Source: JADJPF01 sp964492845
Lineage (GTDB): Bacteria > Acidobacteriota > Blastocatellia > Chloracidobacteriales > JADJPF01
DNA: 64,000 bases
NCBI GenBank assembly: GCA_964492845.1
Contig: CAZBMZ010000008.1
Coordinates: 146,448-210,447 of the forward strand
Direction of reading: 5' to 3'
Below are positions 17,084-25,752 of the stretch, piece after piece. The notes below the pieces were generated by a model. The model did not search any database and had not been told where the DNA came from. It saw only the letters and a list, made by a program, of their open reading frames with translations. The position numbers were made by a program, and so were the translations under genes. How positions within the stretch are numbered: position 1 is the first letter of the stretch; each line of letters starts with the position of its first letter.

Positions 17084-17698
17084 TTAGCGTCCAGCTAAAA
17101 ATTTTCTTTGAGTTCTTTTATCTAACGGTGCATAAATGTACATAGTTCTTACTTGATTTTTAGTCATAAATATACTAATTCCTTTAGAAAAATAATCAAA
17201 TAACAAATCTTTAGATAATGATGTAGTGCTAATATAGGAACGACCCAAGGTATTTTGCATTTTTTCTCTACCATCACCAAAAAAGAAAGTGTTTGTTATA
17301 CCAAAATTTTTGCATTTCTCTTGGTCATAACCATAAGAAGACAAAATCATATAAACTACTTTTTCATCCTTAAAATAAATAGTATATATAGGGTAGTAAG
17401 TACGATTAGCATAACTATCGTATTCTACTACATAATCAAACCCTAGAAAAAATACTAATTCGTTTTTAGGATTTAGTTTTCTACTTAAAAGAGTTTGTTT
17501 TTCTTCCTCAAAAGTGCTTCTTCTAACAGGTTTTTTACCTAAAATACTAAATACTGTTTCTGATGGAGTGCCAATAGTAATTTCCGCTACACCTGAACCA
17601 GGAACAATAATATCTTTGTAAATTTCTAACTCACTTTGAGCAAATATTTGTACATAACTTAAAATTACTAACAAGAAAGCTAACACCCATCTTTTCAT
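17084..17698 (-). CDS. Exported protein of unknown function
   Basis: 204 residues. Signal peptide 1-20 (ends IFAQ). The segment IIVPGSGVAEITIGTPSETV resembles the start of small BamE/OmlA-like modules that occur in many exported unknowns, with IxxGxxxxxV and a following LG; similarity is by eye only. The remainder is beta-rich with many Tyr residues. Mid-protein context YYPIYTIYFKDEKVVYMI suggests a short sheet. No partner gene adjacent; gaps of about 120 and 200 bases on each side. Function cannot be assigned. Confidence 0.7.
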   Translation of the reverse strand: MKRWVLAFLLVILSYVQIFAQSELEIYKDIIVPGSGVAEITIGTPSETVFSILGKKPVRRSTFEEEKQTLLSRKLNPKNELVFFLGFDYVVEYDSYANRTYYPIYTIYFKDEKVVYMILSSYGYDQEKCKNFGITNTFFFGDGREKMQNTLGRSYISTTSLSKDLLFDYFSKGISIFMTKNQVRTMYIYAPLDKRTQRKFLAGR

Positions 17699-17899
17699 TA
17701 ACTTAAAAACCTCTCCCTAAGTTTTAGACAGTAATTTTGACTATATAAAACTATTTATATTTTGATACCACTAGAATTATCTAGATAATAGGGGCTTTTT
17801 TAGCAAGATAGCAAATATTAGTAGCAGATTGGCTATTTTTAGCTTGTTATGATTAAAGCATTACTACCTATATTTCAATCTGTTCTAAAATTGACTTGC

Positions 17900-20800
17900 T
17901 TAATTAAACAGGTTGCGAAAAGCCCCAAGTGCGCGTCCAAAAATAGAATTTCCACCACTACCATTAGGAGGAATCACGATAACTTGTAGCATATCGCTAC
18001 TGCCAGCGCGTTCTTCCTCAAACATATTGCGAACACAAACAGCAAAATGTTGTGGGCTGACTTCGCCTTCTCGGTTAACTGTTATAGATGTTGCAGCTAG
18101 TGGAACGGTTAATTCACTTTTTCCAGCAAAATCTAGTGAAAATTTCTTTACTTGTCCGCCTCCAATTACACGAGAAAGTGCTTCAGGCAGACAAACCCAT
18201 AAAACATCCCCTACCTTATAGCCGCCCTCTAGTTTAACTTTTAAGTCAAGACCATCCCCAATATTAACTTTTGGTTGGAATTTTCCATCTTTTTCAAGTG
18301 TAATTCTAAGTTGTACTCCACTGCTAAACTGTCCCCAATCTTCTGTAACTACACGAGTTACTTCAATAGGAACTACTCCTTGTAAAGCAGCAATACTAAT
18401 AATTTTTTCTGTAGTATTTACTGCATCTTTAGCAGTGGTGGCTTGTCCATTGACTTCTAGTTTTCCAGTTGCGCTAACAATTTTAGCTGCTTGGAGTTCT
18501 GACATCAGAGCAATTGCAGCAACTGAATCAACGGTTGAATAAAGCCGTCCATTTTCTCCTAAATCTTTTACTACTTTATTGGCTAAAGCTAGGGCAGCGA
18601 CATAATCAGCCGTTGTTCCAACTCTAAATAAAGTTGCTGCTGCATATGCAGCTTCTGATCGCATTCCTACAGCACCCATTAAATAAGGATCATTACTAGA
18701 AGGTTGTTGGCTATCAGCATATTTTCGAGCAATTTTTAGGGCTTGCTCCTGTGCAGTGTTACCAAATCGCACGGCTCCATAAGCTTCTTCGCAGTTGCTA
18801 GGATTTTTTGGAGGCCAATCTAATTTATAAGCCGCAGTTGTGTCTTTTGCCATTATTAACCCATCTTCTATGGCTTTGGCTAAATTAAAGCTAGGTCTAA
18901 TATCTTTAAGCAAAGACAAGTTCCACAAATAGCGAGCAGCTTTTGGCCCATAGTAAGAATGTGGTTCATTAGCATAATCGGGATACATCTTAAAGCCACG
19001 ACCTTTAAGCCACATTGACTCTTCACGTTTTACCCCAGCAATAATAATACTTTCCGCCTTGTCGCGTCGCTTTTTATCATCTCCAGAAAATGTATACATT
19101 GCACAAGCTGACAACATTATTGCTGCTGTTTGCTCACAACATGCATGTCCATAATTTGAAGTAGCATCCACAAGAGCTTGAAAAGGTTTGTCTAAACTAG
19201 GCATTACCCTTAGAGCAACTATTGTAGGGTCAGATTCTAGGTAGAGTTTCTCGCCTTCTCGCAAGAAACAAAGTGTTTTGGCTAAATACTGGAATTTTCC
19301 TGGCTCATTTACTCGTTTGACTACGTAATCTGCTCGATTAGTGATAGGGTCTTCCATCATTACTTCATAATCACCTGGTGTAACTAAAAAGCTAACTTCT
19401 GCTTGTGAAGCATTTATTAGCTCATTTTGTTCAATTGGACGACCATCATAAATCAATTGTGTAGGTTTTCTATCACAAGTTACTTTTACGCGCATTTGAC
19501 CAGATTTTGACCCTAAATGAACACGTCCAATAGCTGTATCAGCTTTATAAACAAAAAGTGGAACGTCTAGCACAGCAAAAACTTCTTTTTCGGCTCTAAA
19601 ATGTGTTTCAACTCTAGCCCAATCTAGCCCAGAAATAGCAAAAGCCTCCACAACATAATCAGCAAAAGCTTCTCCTAGCCTAACATTTACACTTCCAACA
19701 CCATCTTTAATATCTACTAAGCCAGCAAATAGGACTTCTGGATCTTCTACAATGGTTGGTTTTGTGCTATCGCCGCCTTCACTAGATTCTTCTTTAACTT
19801 TGCTCTTTTTAGGGCTTCCTTTTCCCACATTTCCGAGATCATCGGCCTCCAAAGATACACTATCAAACATTACACCAATGGATGATAACATGCCGCCTCC
19901 CCCTGGAGCCGAAGCTGGTCTTGGCATAGGGGCTGATTCCATCATCATCATAGGTGATGGAGGTAATGCCCCAGTTATAGGAGCAGCACTTCTAGCAACT
20001 GATGGCATATAAGAAGATTTATAGTAAGTAGGTGGTTCAGGTGCGCTAAGGAATTGACGGAGTTTTGTTTGTGGATTGCCTATCATTAAATCCTTAGAAC
20101 TTTTTTCTACTAAATCTTTGATTTGTCCTGCTAGCCGACTGCTTGGAGTGTCACTACTTAAAAGTCGAGCATCTTTAACAATTAAATAAAGAGCCGATGT
20201 TTTATCTTCACCTAAATTAACTTCTATATTTATTTCGCTACCAGGTCGGCAAGTTTCAGGAAGTTTAATTTCTGGTTTTAAGTTACTTGGACTAACCAAA
20301 GCTGCCCAACCTTCCCAGGGTTTGCCTTCAACATAAGCACCTATGGCTAAAATAGCTGCTGGTGCTGGAACATCCATTTCTATAACTTCTCCTGCTCTTA
20401 GCACAGGAAAGTTTAGTTGTTGTCGTCCGCCTGTTTTTAGCATTTCATAGCCAGAAAGCCCGCGTAAACTAGCAAAATCATCATCATTCATCATATGATT
20501 GAAATCATTCCAACCATCTTCAATTGCTGTTCTAAGTGCTGTTAAAGCTTGTTTTTGATTTCCTTCACGAGCGTAACAACAGGCTAAATAATAGGCATAA
20601 TTAGGATGTGGGTTTGTTAGAGTCGCGCGTTTTTCTTCAAACATTACTCTAGCTTGAGAGAATTTATGCTCTTGAAATAATTTTTCACCAAAACGATAAA
20701 TTTCATCTGTTTGGGCTGGATGTGGTGCAGTTGAAGGATTTACAGCCCCACTACGTGAAGAAGGAAAAGTATGATCTACAATTACTATACAGGCTGACTC

Positions 20801-21772
20801 TACTGTAGTATTAGCAATTAAGCGGGCGCGATTTGTGTCAACTTTTTCCAAGCGAAAAGGTGATGTGACTTGAGTTCCTTCTTCTAAGAAAATTCCTCTC
20901 ACCTCACGACTATTTTCATTAGGTAGTAAAGTTCCTCTTACGGTTGTTCCTAGGTAAGAAAATGGGGTTTGTTTGCGTTCTGACTCACGACTACCAACTA
21001 TGGGAACGGTAGCAGTACGAGCAGGATCATTAACTAGTTGAATATTAATAGAGTGTGGCCCTTGGCCGCTTAAATTAAAGGTAGTTTCTACTATACCATC
21101 TACGGAATCAGCTTTGTTAGTAGCAAGTCGTTGATTTCGATCCATTAAATCTAGTTTTACAGGGCCGCTTAAAGCGACTCCAAAAGCTTCTAATTTTATT
21201 TTGACAGTAAGTTTATCTCCAACTAGACGACGATCTACTAAACTTGCAACTAAGGAAGCAAGCCGATATTCAGCAACAGTAAAAGCGCAAGCAGGCTCTT
21301 TATCTAAAGCATCCTTAAATTTTACTTCATAGCTACCACTAAGTAAGTCTCTGAGTATTAAAGTAGCTGCACCACCGCTATTAAAATGCACTGTATGTTT
21401 AGAAAGTTCTGCTCCATTAGCATAAAGAATTACTACTGCATCTGTGTCTGGGCTAAGAGGGTCTAAAATCAGTAAATTAACAGCATCTTTTTTTTCTCGA
21501 TAAAGAGCTTTATCACTAGTAATATTAGCTAGTCTAAGTTTTGGTATTGTTATAGGTTGAATAGAAACAGAAGGAAGAATAGCTGTGTCAGGCCCCATTA
21601 AAGAAAGCACTTGGGAGCGAATTACAGATTCACCAAAAAAGCGTTTTACCCAAGCAAGGCTTGGTTGGTCAAAAACTTCCCGTCCAACAAAAGCAAAAGC
21701 CTTTCCTAAAACAATTTGATCAGCAATTTGATTTGCTAAAGTCCAATCTTGCGTAATTACTTGATGTGACAT
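17900..21772 (-). CDS. Alpha-2-macroglobulin-like thioester protein without signal peptide
   Basis: 1290 residues. The N-terminus (MSHQVITQDWTLAN) is polar with no signal peptide or lipobox, and the start is firm because AAAGGAGC stands about 9 bases upstream. Several E-set/MG-like beta domains occupy about 70-330; a TPR-like helical segment lies at about 355-445; low-complexity linkers at 575-630 (Pro/Met/Ala) and 645-675 (charged); then an A2M-type domain, and a thioester domain with C878-C-E-Q881 (YGHACCEQT), the CxEQ signature. A C-terminal receptor-like sheet domain ends the protein. Bacterial A2Ms are periplasmic protease traps; here apparent cytoplasmic location is odd. A repeat element lies 30 bases upstream. 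Confidence 0.85.
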   Translation of the reverse strand: MSHQVITQDWTLANQIADQIVLGKAFAFVGREVFDQPSLAWVKRFFGESVIRSQVLSLMGPDTAILPSVSIQPITIPKLRLANITSDKALYREKKDAVNLLILDPLSPDTDAVVILYANGAELSKHTVHFNSGGAATLILRDLLSGSYEVKFKDALDKEPACAFTVAEYRLASLVASLVDRRLVGDKLTVKIKLEAFGVALSGPVKLDLMDRNQRLATNKADSVDGIVETTFNLSGQGPHSINIQLVNDPARTATVPIVGSRESERKQTPFSYLGTTVRGTLLPNENSREVRGIFLEEGTQVTSPFRLEKVDTNRARLIANTTVESACIVIVDHTFPSSRSGAVNPSTAPHPAQTDEIYRFGEKLFQEHKFSQARVMFEEKRATLTNPHPNYAYYLACCYAREGNQKQALTALRTAIEDGWNDFNHMMNDDDFASLRGLSGYEMLKTGGRQQLNFPVLRAGEVIEMDVPAPAAILAIGAYVEGKPWEGWAALVSPSNLKPEIKLPETCRPGSEINIEVNLGEDKTSALYLIVKDARLLSSDTPSSRLAGQIKDLVEKSSKDLMIGNPQTKLRQFLSAPEPPTYYKSSYMPSVARSAAPITGALPPSPMMMMESAPMPRPASAPGGGGMLSSIGVMFDSVSLEADDLGNVGKGSPKKSKVKEESSEGGDSTKPTIVEDPEVLFAGLVDIKDGVGSVNVRLGEAFADYVVEAFAISGLDWARVETHFRAEKEVFAVLDVPLFVYKADTAIGRVHLGSKSGQMRVKVTCDRKPTQLIYDGRPIEQNELINASQAEVSFLVTPGDYEVMMEDPITNRADYVVKRVNEPGKFQYLAKTLCFLREGEKLYLESDPTIVALRVMPSLDKPFQALVDATSNYGHACCEQTAAIMLSACAMYTFSGDDKKRRDKAESIIIAGVKREESMWLKGRGFKMYPDYANEPHSYYGPKAARYLWNLSLLKDIRPSFNLAKAIEDGLIMAKDTTAAYKLDWPPKNPSNCEEAYGAVRFGNTAQEQALKIARKYADSQQPSSNDPYLMGAVGMRSEAAYAAATLFRVGTTADYVAALALANKVVKDLGENGRLYSTVDSVAAIALMSELQAAKIVSATGKLEVNGQATTAKDAVNTTEKIISIAALQGVVPIEVTRVVTEDWGQFSSGVQLRITLEKDGKFQPKVNIGDGLDLKVKLEGGYKVGDVLWVCLPEALSRVIGGGQVKKFSLDFAGKSELTVPLAATSITVNREGEVSPQHFAVCVRNMFEEERAGSSDMLQVIVIPPNGSGGNSIFGRALGAFRNLFN

Positions 21773-21802
21773 AAGTTTTCGCTCCTTTTATCTTAAAATT
21801 AC

Positions 21803-21850
21803 GCCCAGCCCTAAAGGACTGGGCTAATATCAAATGTCACTACGTGACAT
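21803..21850. repeat. Half-size copy of the composite palindromic element
   Basis: Hairpin GCCCAG...CTGGGC (21803-21824), linker TAATATCAAA and hairpin ATGTCAC-TAC-GTGACAT-type stem (21834-21850). On the minus strand this is hairpin 3, TTTGATATTA and hairpin 4 of the longer copies. It is therefore one module alone, which shows that the longer elements are inverted pairs of such modules. It lies just upstream of the A2M-like gene. Confidence 0.85.
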
Positions 21851-21915
21851 TAAAGGTATTCTTTAGAATCAACTATTTACAAAAAAATTCTATGTATATA
21901 AATTTAGTAAATAAC

Positions 21916-22734
21916 TTACCTTACAGATTTAGCATTAGCTGGTTTAATAAACAATTTTTCTTGGATTGGGGCATTAAATTCCCTAGTTTCATAGTTAATA
22001 CGTAAGATTTGTTTTCCATTCTCAAAAAGGTCTACAACATAAGGGGCCGTGATGCCGCTAAATTCTAGGTAGCGTAAAAACCGATTTTCAGCCTTTACCC
22101 TTATACCATCATAATTTTCTTTAGGAAAACGTAAGGCTAAAGGAAGTTTAGTTTGTGAGTCAAAAAATACTTCTGCTTCCTCATTATCAGAATAAGTTAG
22201 GCGTACACCTTCGCCATATTGACGGGGCCAAAGTTCTTGGCGGGGTAAATAACTAATTTGCACATTTTCACTTTTCCAACCACCACGCAAAATTTTATCT
22301 ATTTGATAGCGCAAAGTGTTAGCAAAGCGTTGCTGTTGTGCTTGGGTTTGGTCTCGCAAGAGTTCAGAATCAGAGTCATAAATCCAATTATGCTTAGTAG
22401 AATTGCTTTGGATAAAAAGCCGGCCTTGATTCTTAAATTCTACTCGTTCTTTATCTGGTAAAAGAATGTAATCAACAAAGGATTGAGTTCCAATTTTATC
22501 AGGCTCAGTCTCGTTGCTATCAGGATTATCAATATTAATTAGACGGTATGGAGTAACAAAACCTTGCGCTCGCTCGCTTTTAATAGCTAAATAAGCTTGT
22601 CCGCCTAATGCCGTTATTGCATTTTCAATTAAAGCTATAGCTTTTTCTTGAGGTTCATTTTGTGCTTTAACAGAAAAAGTTGTTAGCACAAAACAAAACA
22701 AAGCTATAAAAAAAACAATCTTTCTAAAAGTCAT
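21916..22734 (-). CDS. Exported LolA-like protein of unknown function
   Basis: 272 residues. Signal peptide 1-24 (ends VKAQ). The sequence after it (ALIENAITALGGQAYLAIKS) and the later beta strands with Tyr/Phe alternation resemble the outer-membrane-lipoprotein-sorting (LolA-like) fold common in exported acidobacterial unknowns; the similarity is by pattern, not a diagnostic motif. Five bases separate its start from the stop of sixA, so they are probably co-transcribed, sixA first. The gap toward the A2M-like gene contains a palindromic repeat. Confidence 0.7.
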   Translation of the reverse strand: MTFRKIVFFIALFCFVLTTFSVKAQNEPQEKAIALIENAITALGGQAYLAIKSERAQGFVTPYRLINIDNPDSNETEPDKIGTQSFVDYILLPDKERVEFKNQGRLFIQSNSTKHNWIYDSDSELLRDQTQAQQQRFANTLRYQIDKILRGGWKSENVQISYLPRQELWPRQYGEGVRLTYSDNEEAEVFFDSQTKLPLALRFPKENYDGIRVKAENRFLRYLEFSGITAPYVVDLFENGKQILRINYETREFNAPIQEKLFIKPANAKSVR

Positions 22735-22739
22735 TAAAC

Positions 22740-23249
22740 TTACTCCTGCCCAGCCAACTGACGCAGTTGTTTTGGGGTAAGTAACCAGTGTAAGAGTCCT
22801 GTACCTTTTGGGTCTTCTCGCTCAATTTCTACACAAGCAATCCCACCTTTTTTTAATGGAACATTGCGAACCTCTCCATTAGAAGTTAGATAAGAAACTA
22901 AATCTCCTAAATGCGGTTGATGCCCAACAACCATTACTCGACTACTCCAATACTCATTAAGATCAATAAATATATCATCTAAAGGTCTATTGGGGGTTAA
23001 ATACTCTGTTTCTACAACTTTATCTGCAATCTTAAATCCATAAATTTTACAAACAATTTCTGCTGTTTGACGTGCGCGTAGATAAGGACTAGTTAAAATG
23101 GTATCTATTCTTGGTAATATTCGAGTTAGCCCTGTAGCGTTTTGTCGCATTTTCGCAATTCCATAAGCACTTAGCGGTCTAGTGTCGTCTGAATCTTCCC
23201 AACCTGATCTTTCTACTGCAATAGCATGTCTTAGAATATAAAGTTCCAT
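22740..23249 (-). CDS. sixA: SixA-type phosphohistidine phosphatase
   Basis: 169 residues, histidine phosphatase superfamily (RHG). Catalytic LRHAIA with Arg7-His8, the TSPYLRARQTAEI motif with a second Arg, and the late His110 in VVGHQPHLGDL. SixA enzymes remove phosphate from histidine residues of phosphotransfer proteins such as the nitrogen-PTS NPr or HPt domains; the partner here is unknown. Cytoplasmic, no signal peptide. First gene of a two-gene unit with the LolA-like gene. Confidence 0.9.
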   Translation of the reverse strand: MELYILRHAIAVERSGWEDSDDTRPLSAYGIAKMRQNATGLTRILPRIDTILTSPYLRARQTAEIVCKIYGFKIADKVVETEYLTPNRPLDDIFIDLNEYWSSRVMVVGHQPHLGDLVSYLTSNGEVRNVPLKKGGIACVEIEREDPKGTGLLHWLLTPKQLRQLAGQE

Positions 23250-23440
23250 CTCCCGAAAAACTCCTAAATTAAAAGTGGGAATTAAATTGATAATGTTTCA
23301 AAATATGTCATTAAAAGTTATGCTTTGCAACGCGAAAAATCCTCTTTGGAGAAAACAAACTTTTTTAGCTAAAAATGTTTCTAAGGTGTAACACTCCAAG
23401 AATTTTTTTAATTTCTCAGTTTGTTGAAAATAAAAGATTT

Positions 23441-24529
23441 ATGATTAAAAAATTTATCTCCACAAAAATAGCCCTATTTTATTTCTTACTTGCTTTTTGT
23501 TTAGTAGTTACTCCTAGCCAAGCTCAAGAGCCAACAATTAGCATTGATGCTACAGTGGTAAATGTGCCTGTTGTTGTTAGTGATAGCCAAGGACGTTATA
23601 TAACTGGCTTAAAACAAGAAGATTTCCTTCTTTATGATAATCAGGTACAACAACAAATTGCCTTTTTTGATGCCGCAGAAGAACCTCTTAATGTTGCTTT
23701 GCTGCTAGACACTAGCCAAAGCACTAGAGAAGTTTTAGAAGATATTAAAGAAGCAGCCTTTGATTTTCTAATCCAATTAAGATCAAAAGATCGTGCGATG
23801 GTAATTACTTTTGATGATCGAGTACGGTTTCTTACTCCTCTTACTAGGGATCAAAGTGTCCTAGAAAGAGCCATTTATCAAGCTAGGATAGGGGATCGCA
23901 TTGGTACAAGATTAAATGATGCTGTAATTGAAGCTAATCAAGAGTTAAAAAAGGCTGTTGGACGTAAAGCCATTATTTTGCTAACAGATGGAAAAGATTA
24001 TGGTAGTGATATTGACACAGATGAATTGCTAGATAAAGTAATGGAGTCTAACTCATTAATTTATACAATTTTTTATCCAACAGGTAGAACCTTTAATTCA
24101 CCAAATAATAGACCTCCTTGGCGAGAAAATCCATTTCCTAGAAGTCCTAGAATGGAACCTTTTCCCCGTATGCCTCGCTTTCCTCGTCTTTCCAGCTTTG
24201 TGCCGCAAGCAGGTCGTAGAGTTGACCAAAGAGGGCAACGCCGAAATGGTAGAGTACAAAGAAGAAATGAAACCGCAGTAGAATTTCTTACTGAGCTAGC
24301 AGAAGTTACTGCCGGACGTTTTTATAAAAGCGAAGTAACAGATCTAAAAAAGACATTTCGATTAATTGCCGAAGAACTGCGTAATCAATATATTTTGGGC
24401 TTTTACCCAGATAACTCTGACTTTACAGACACACCTCACAGCATTAAAGTTCAAGTTACCCGTAAGGATGTAGTAGTTCGTTCACGTCGTAACTATAGGC
24501 TATTATCTCCAAACAGTAATAGCGATTGA
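23441..24529 (+). CDS. Exported VWFA-domain protein (acidobacterial VWFA-related type)
   Basis: 362 residues from the ATG at 23441, chosen because the signal peptide (ending PSQAQ, about residue 29) begins there; the frame is open to an ATG at 23375. The opening VVNVPVVVSDSQGRYITGLKQEDF with FLLYDNQVQQQIAFF is the typical lead-in of acidobacterial VWFA-related proteins. The VWA domain keeps a MIDAS (DTSQST, later LLTDGKD). A Pro/Arg-rich insertion (about 225-275) with repeated FPR/MPR units interrupts its C-terminal half. Probably a periplasmic adhesion or assembly protein; partner unknown. AG-rich DNA but no strong ribosome binding site. Confidence 0.88.
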   Translation: MIKKFISTKIALFYFLLAFCLVVTPSQAQEPTISIDATVVNVPVVVSDSQGRYITGLKQEDFLLYDNQVQQQIAFFDAAEEPLNVALLLDTSQSTREVLEDIKEAAFDFLIQLRSKDRAMVITFDDRVRFLTPLTRDQSVLERAIYQARIGDRIGTRLNDAVIEANQELKKAVGRKAIILLTDGKDYGSDIDTDELLDKVMESNSLIYTIFYPTGRTFNSPNNRPPWRENPFPRSPRMEPFPRMPRFPRLSSFVPQAGRRVDQRGQRRNGRVQRRNETAVEFLTELAEVTAGRFYKSEVTDLKKTFRLIAEELRNQYILGFYPDNSDFTDTPHSIKVQVTRKDVVVRSRRNYRLLSPNSNSD

Positions 24530-24564
24530 AAATTTTGAAAATTTTTAAGGAGTGTCTTCTTTAT

Positions 24565-25125
24565 ATGAGTGAAGATCTTGAACAAGTTTTTGTGTCTTTG
24601 GTCAAAGAGAGTTGGAAGCAATATAACGAAAGTATTTATAATGCACGTGTAGATGATATTTTAGTTGGTGCAGTAATTCATTCTAATGTTGAACTTGGAT
24701 ATTCTTTAATCGACCTTAATTCCGATGGAGTCTATCATTACCTACGTTTTGAACACTTGCCAAGCAGACAACGTGTAATTTTTGAATTAAGAAACTTAAG
24801 CGAAGATTTAATTACGGCAAGAGTCTTAGGACGACGCGCTAGAGTAGTAATTGGTTATGGCTGCCCTGTTCAAAATTTTGGTACGCTTTGGCAAACCTTA
24901 AAAGCAGAGTTCAAAAGCGGTTTTGTTGATACAGCAGAGCCAGGTGTTATTACTTGTGATGCTGATGTTTCTTCAGGCTATATCTATGCTCAAGTACCTT
25001 TACTATTTGAACTTGATAAATATATTGGTAATAACTACCAAATAAATTATCAATTACTCCAACATCATATTAATGCTACAGTACATTCTCTAGCAAAATA
25101 TTTACAAGGTAGACTACAAGCCTAA
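24565..25125 (+). CDS. Cytosolic protein of unknown function, gene 1 of a pair
   Basis: 186 residues from the ATG at 24565, which follows AAGGAG at 24547-24552 (12-base spacing); a TTG start overlapping the previous stop is less likely. No signal peptide, no membrane segment. Mixed alpha/beta composition with several acidic patches; short motifs such as RRARVVIGYGCPVQNFG are not known to me. It follows the VWFA gene by 35 bases and precedes another unknown gene by 16 bases, so the three may form one operon. No family recognised. Confidence 0.75.
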   Translation: MSEDLEQVFVSLVKESWKQYNESIYNARVDDILVGAVIHSNVELGYSLIDLNSDGVYHYLRFEHLPSRQRVIFELRNLSEDLITARVLGRRARVVIGYGCPVQNFGTLWQTLKAEFKSGFVDTAEPGVITCDADVSSGYIYAQVPLLFELDKYIGNNYQINYQLLQHHINATVHSLAKYLQGRLQA

Positions 25126-25141
25126 AGGGAGGGGAAAAAAT

Positions 25142-25672
25142 ATGTTTTCTTTTTTAGCCAAGTTTCAACATAAACAAGAGATGAGAGAAAGTAAGGACGA
25201 AATCCTAATAGGCGAAATAGTCCGAGCAATGACACGTGCAGGTAATATTGCTATAAAATTTTCTGCTGATAGTGGTTGGCAAGCTGTTGTATTTAAGCCA
25301 GTTAATGACAATGTACTAAATACAGTTGTGGTAATTTTAGATCGTAAAACTGGAGATAGTGCAATACAACAAGCTATTTTTGGTAGTAAAGCTACAATTA
25401 CACTTCAATGTGAAACCAAAAATTACTTGGTTGATCCAGATGATTTAATTCAAATGTATAAGACTGACCTTAAAAATATTTTCAAAATTCCAATGCTAGG
25501 AGAAGTCAAGCTAGATCATCAACTTAACTCAATTCTTGCCACCAAAAAATTAATCATTGACATAGATAATTACATCCTTAAAGGTGAGCAAAGCGTATCA
25601 AATCTTGCTAATTTATTAACTACAAATATTCAAGAAATACGTAATAAATTAGCTCCCTATAAAAAAGCATAG
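25142..25672 (+). CDS. Cytosolic protein of unknown function, gene 2 of a pair
   Basis: 176 residues with a very good GGGAGGGG ribosome binding site just before the ATG. No signal peptide. A short hydrophobic start (MFSFLAKF) is followed by an alpha/beta region and a helical C-terminal third ending in LAPYKKA. No family recognised. It is last in the VWFA-unknown-unknown unit and ends at a strong bidirectional terminator. Confidence 0.75.
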   Translation: MFSFLAKFQHKQEMRESKDEILIGEIVRAMTRAGNIAIKFSADSGWQAVVFKPVNDNVLNTVVVILDRKTGDSAIQQAIFGSKATITLQCETKNYLVDPDDLIQMYKTDLKNIFKIPMLGEVKLDHQLNSILATKKLIIDIDNYILKGEQSVSNLANLLTTNIQEIRNKLAPYKKA

Positions 25673-25698
25673 GTATTTGTAATTATCATTTCAAGAAT

Positions 25699-25747
25699 AA
25701 AAGTTCTGAAAATCACAGGATATAGGATTTTCAGAACTTTTGTTTTT
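25699..25747. terminator. Bidirectional terminator between convergent genes
   Basis: Perfect 16-base stem AAAAGTTCTGAAAATC (25699-25714) and GATTTTCAGAACTTTT (25726-25741), 11-base loop, followed by GTTTTT on the plus strand and preceded by an A-rich run that serves the minus strand. It lies 26 bases after the plus gene and 11 bases after the minus gene stop. Confidence 0.92.
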
Positions 25748-25752
25748 ATCGC

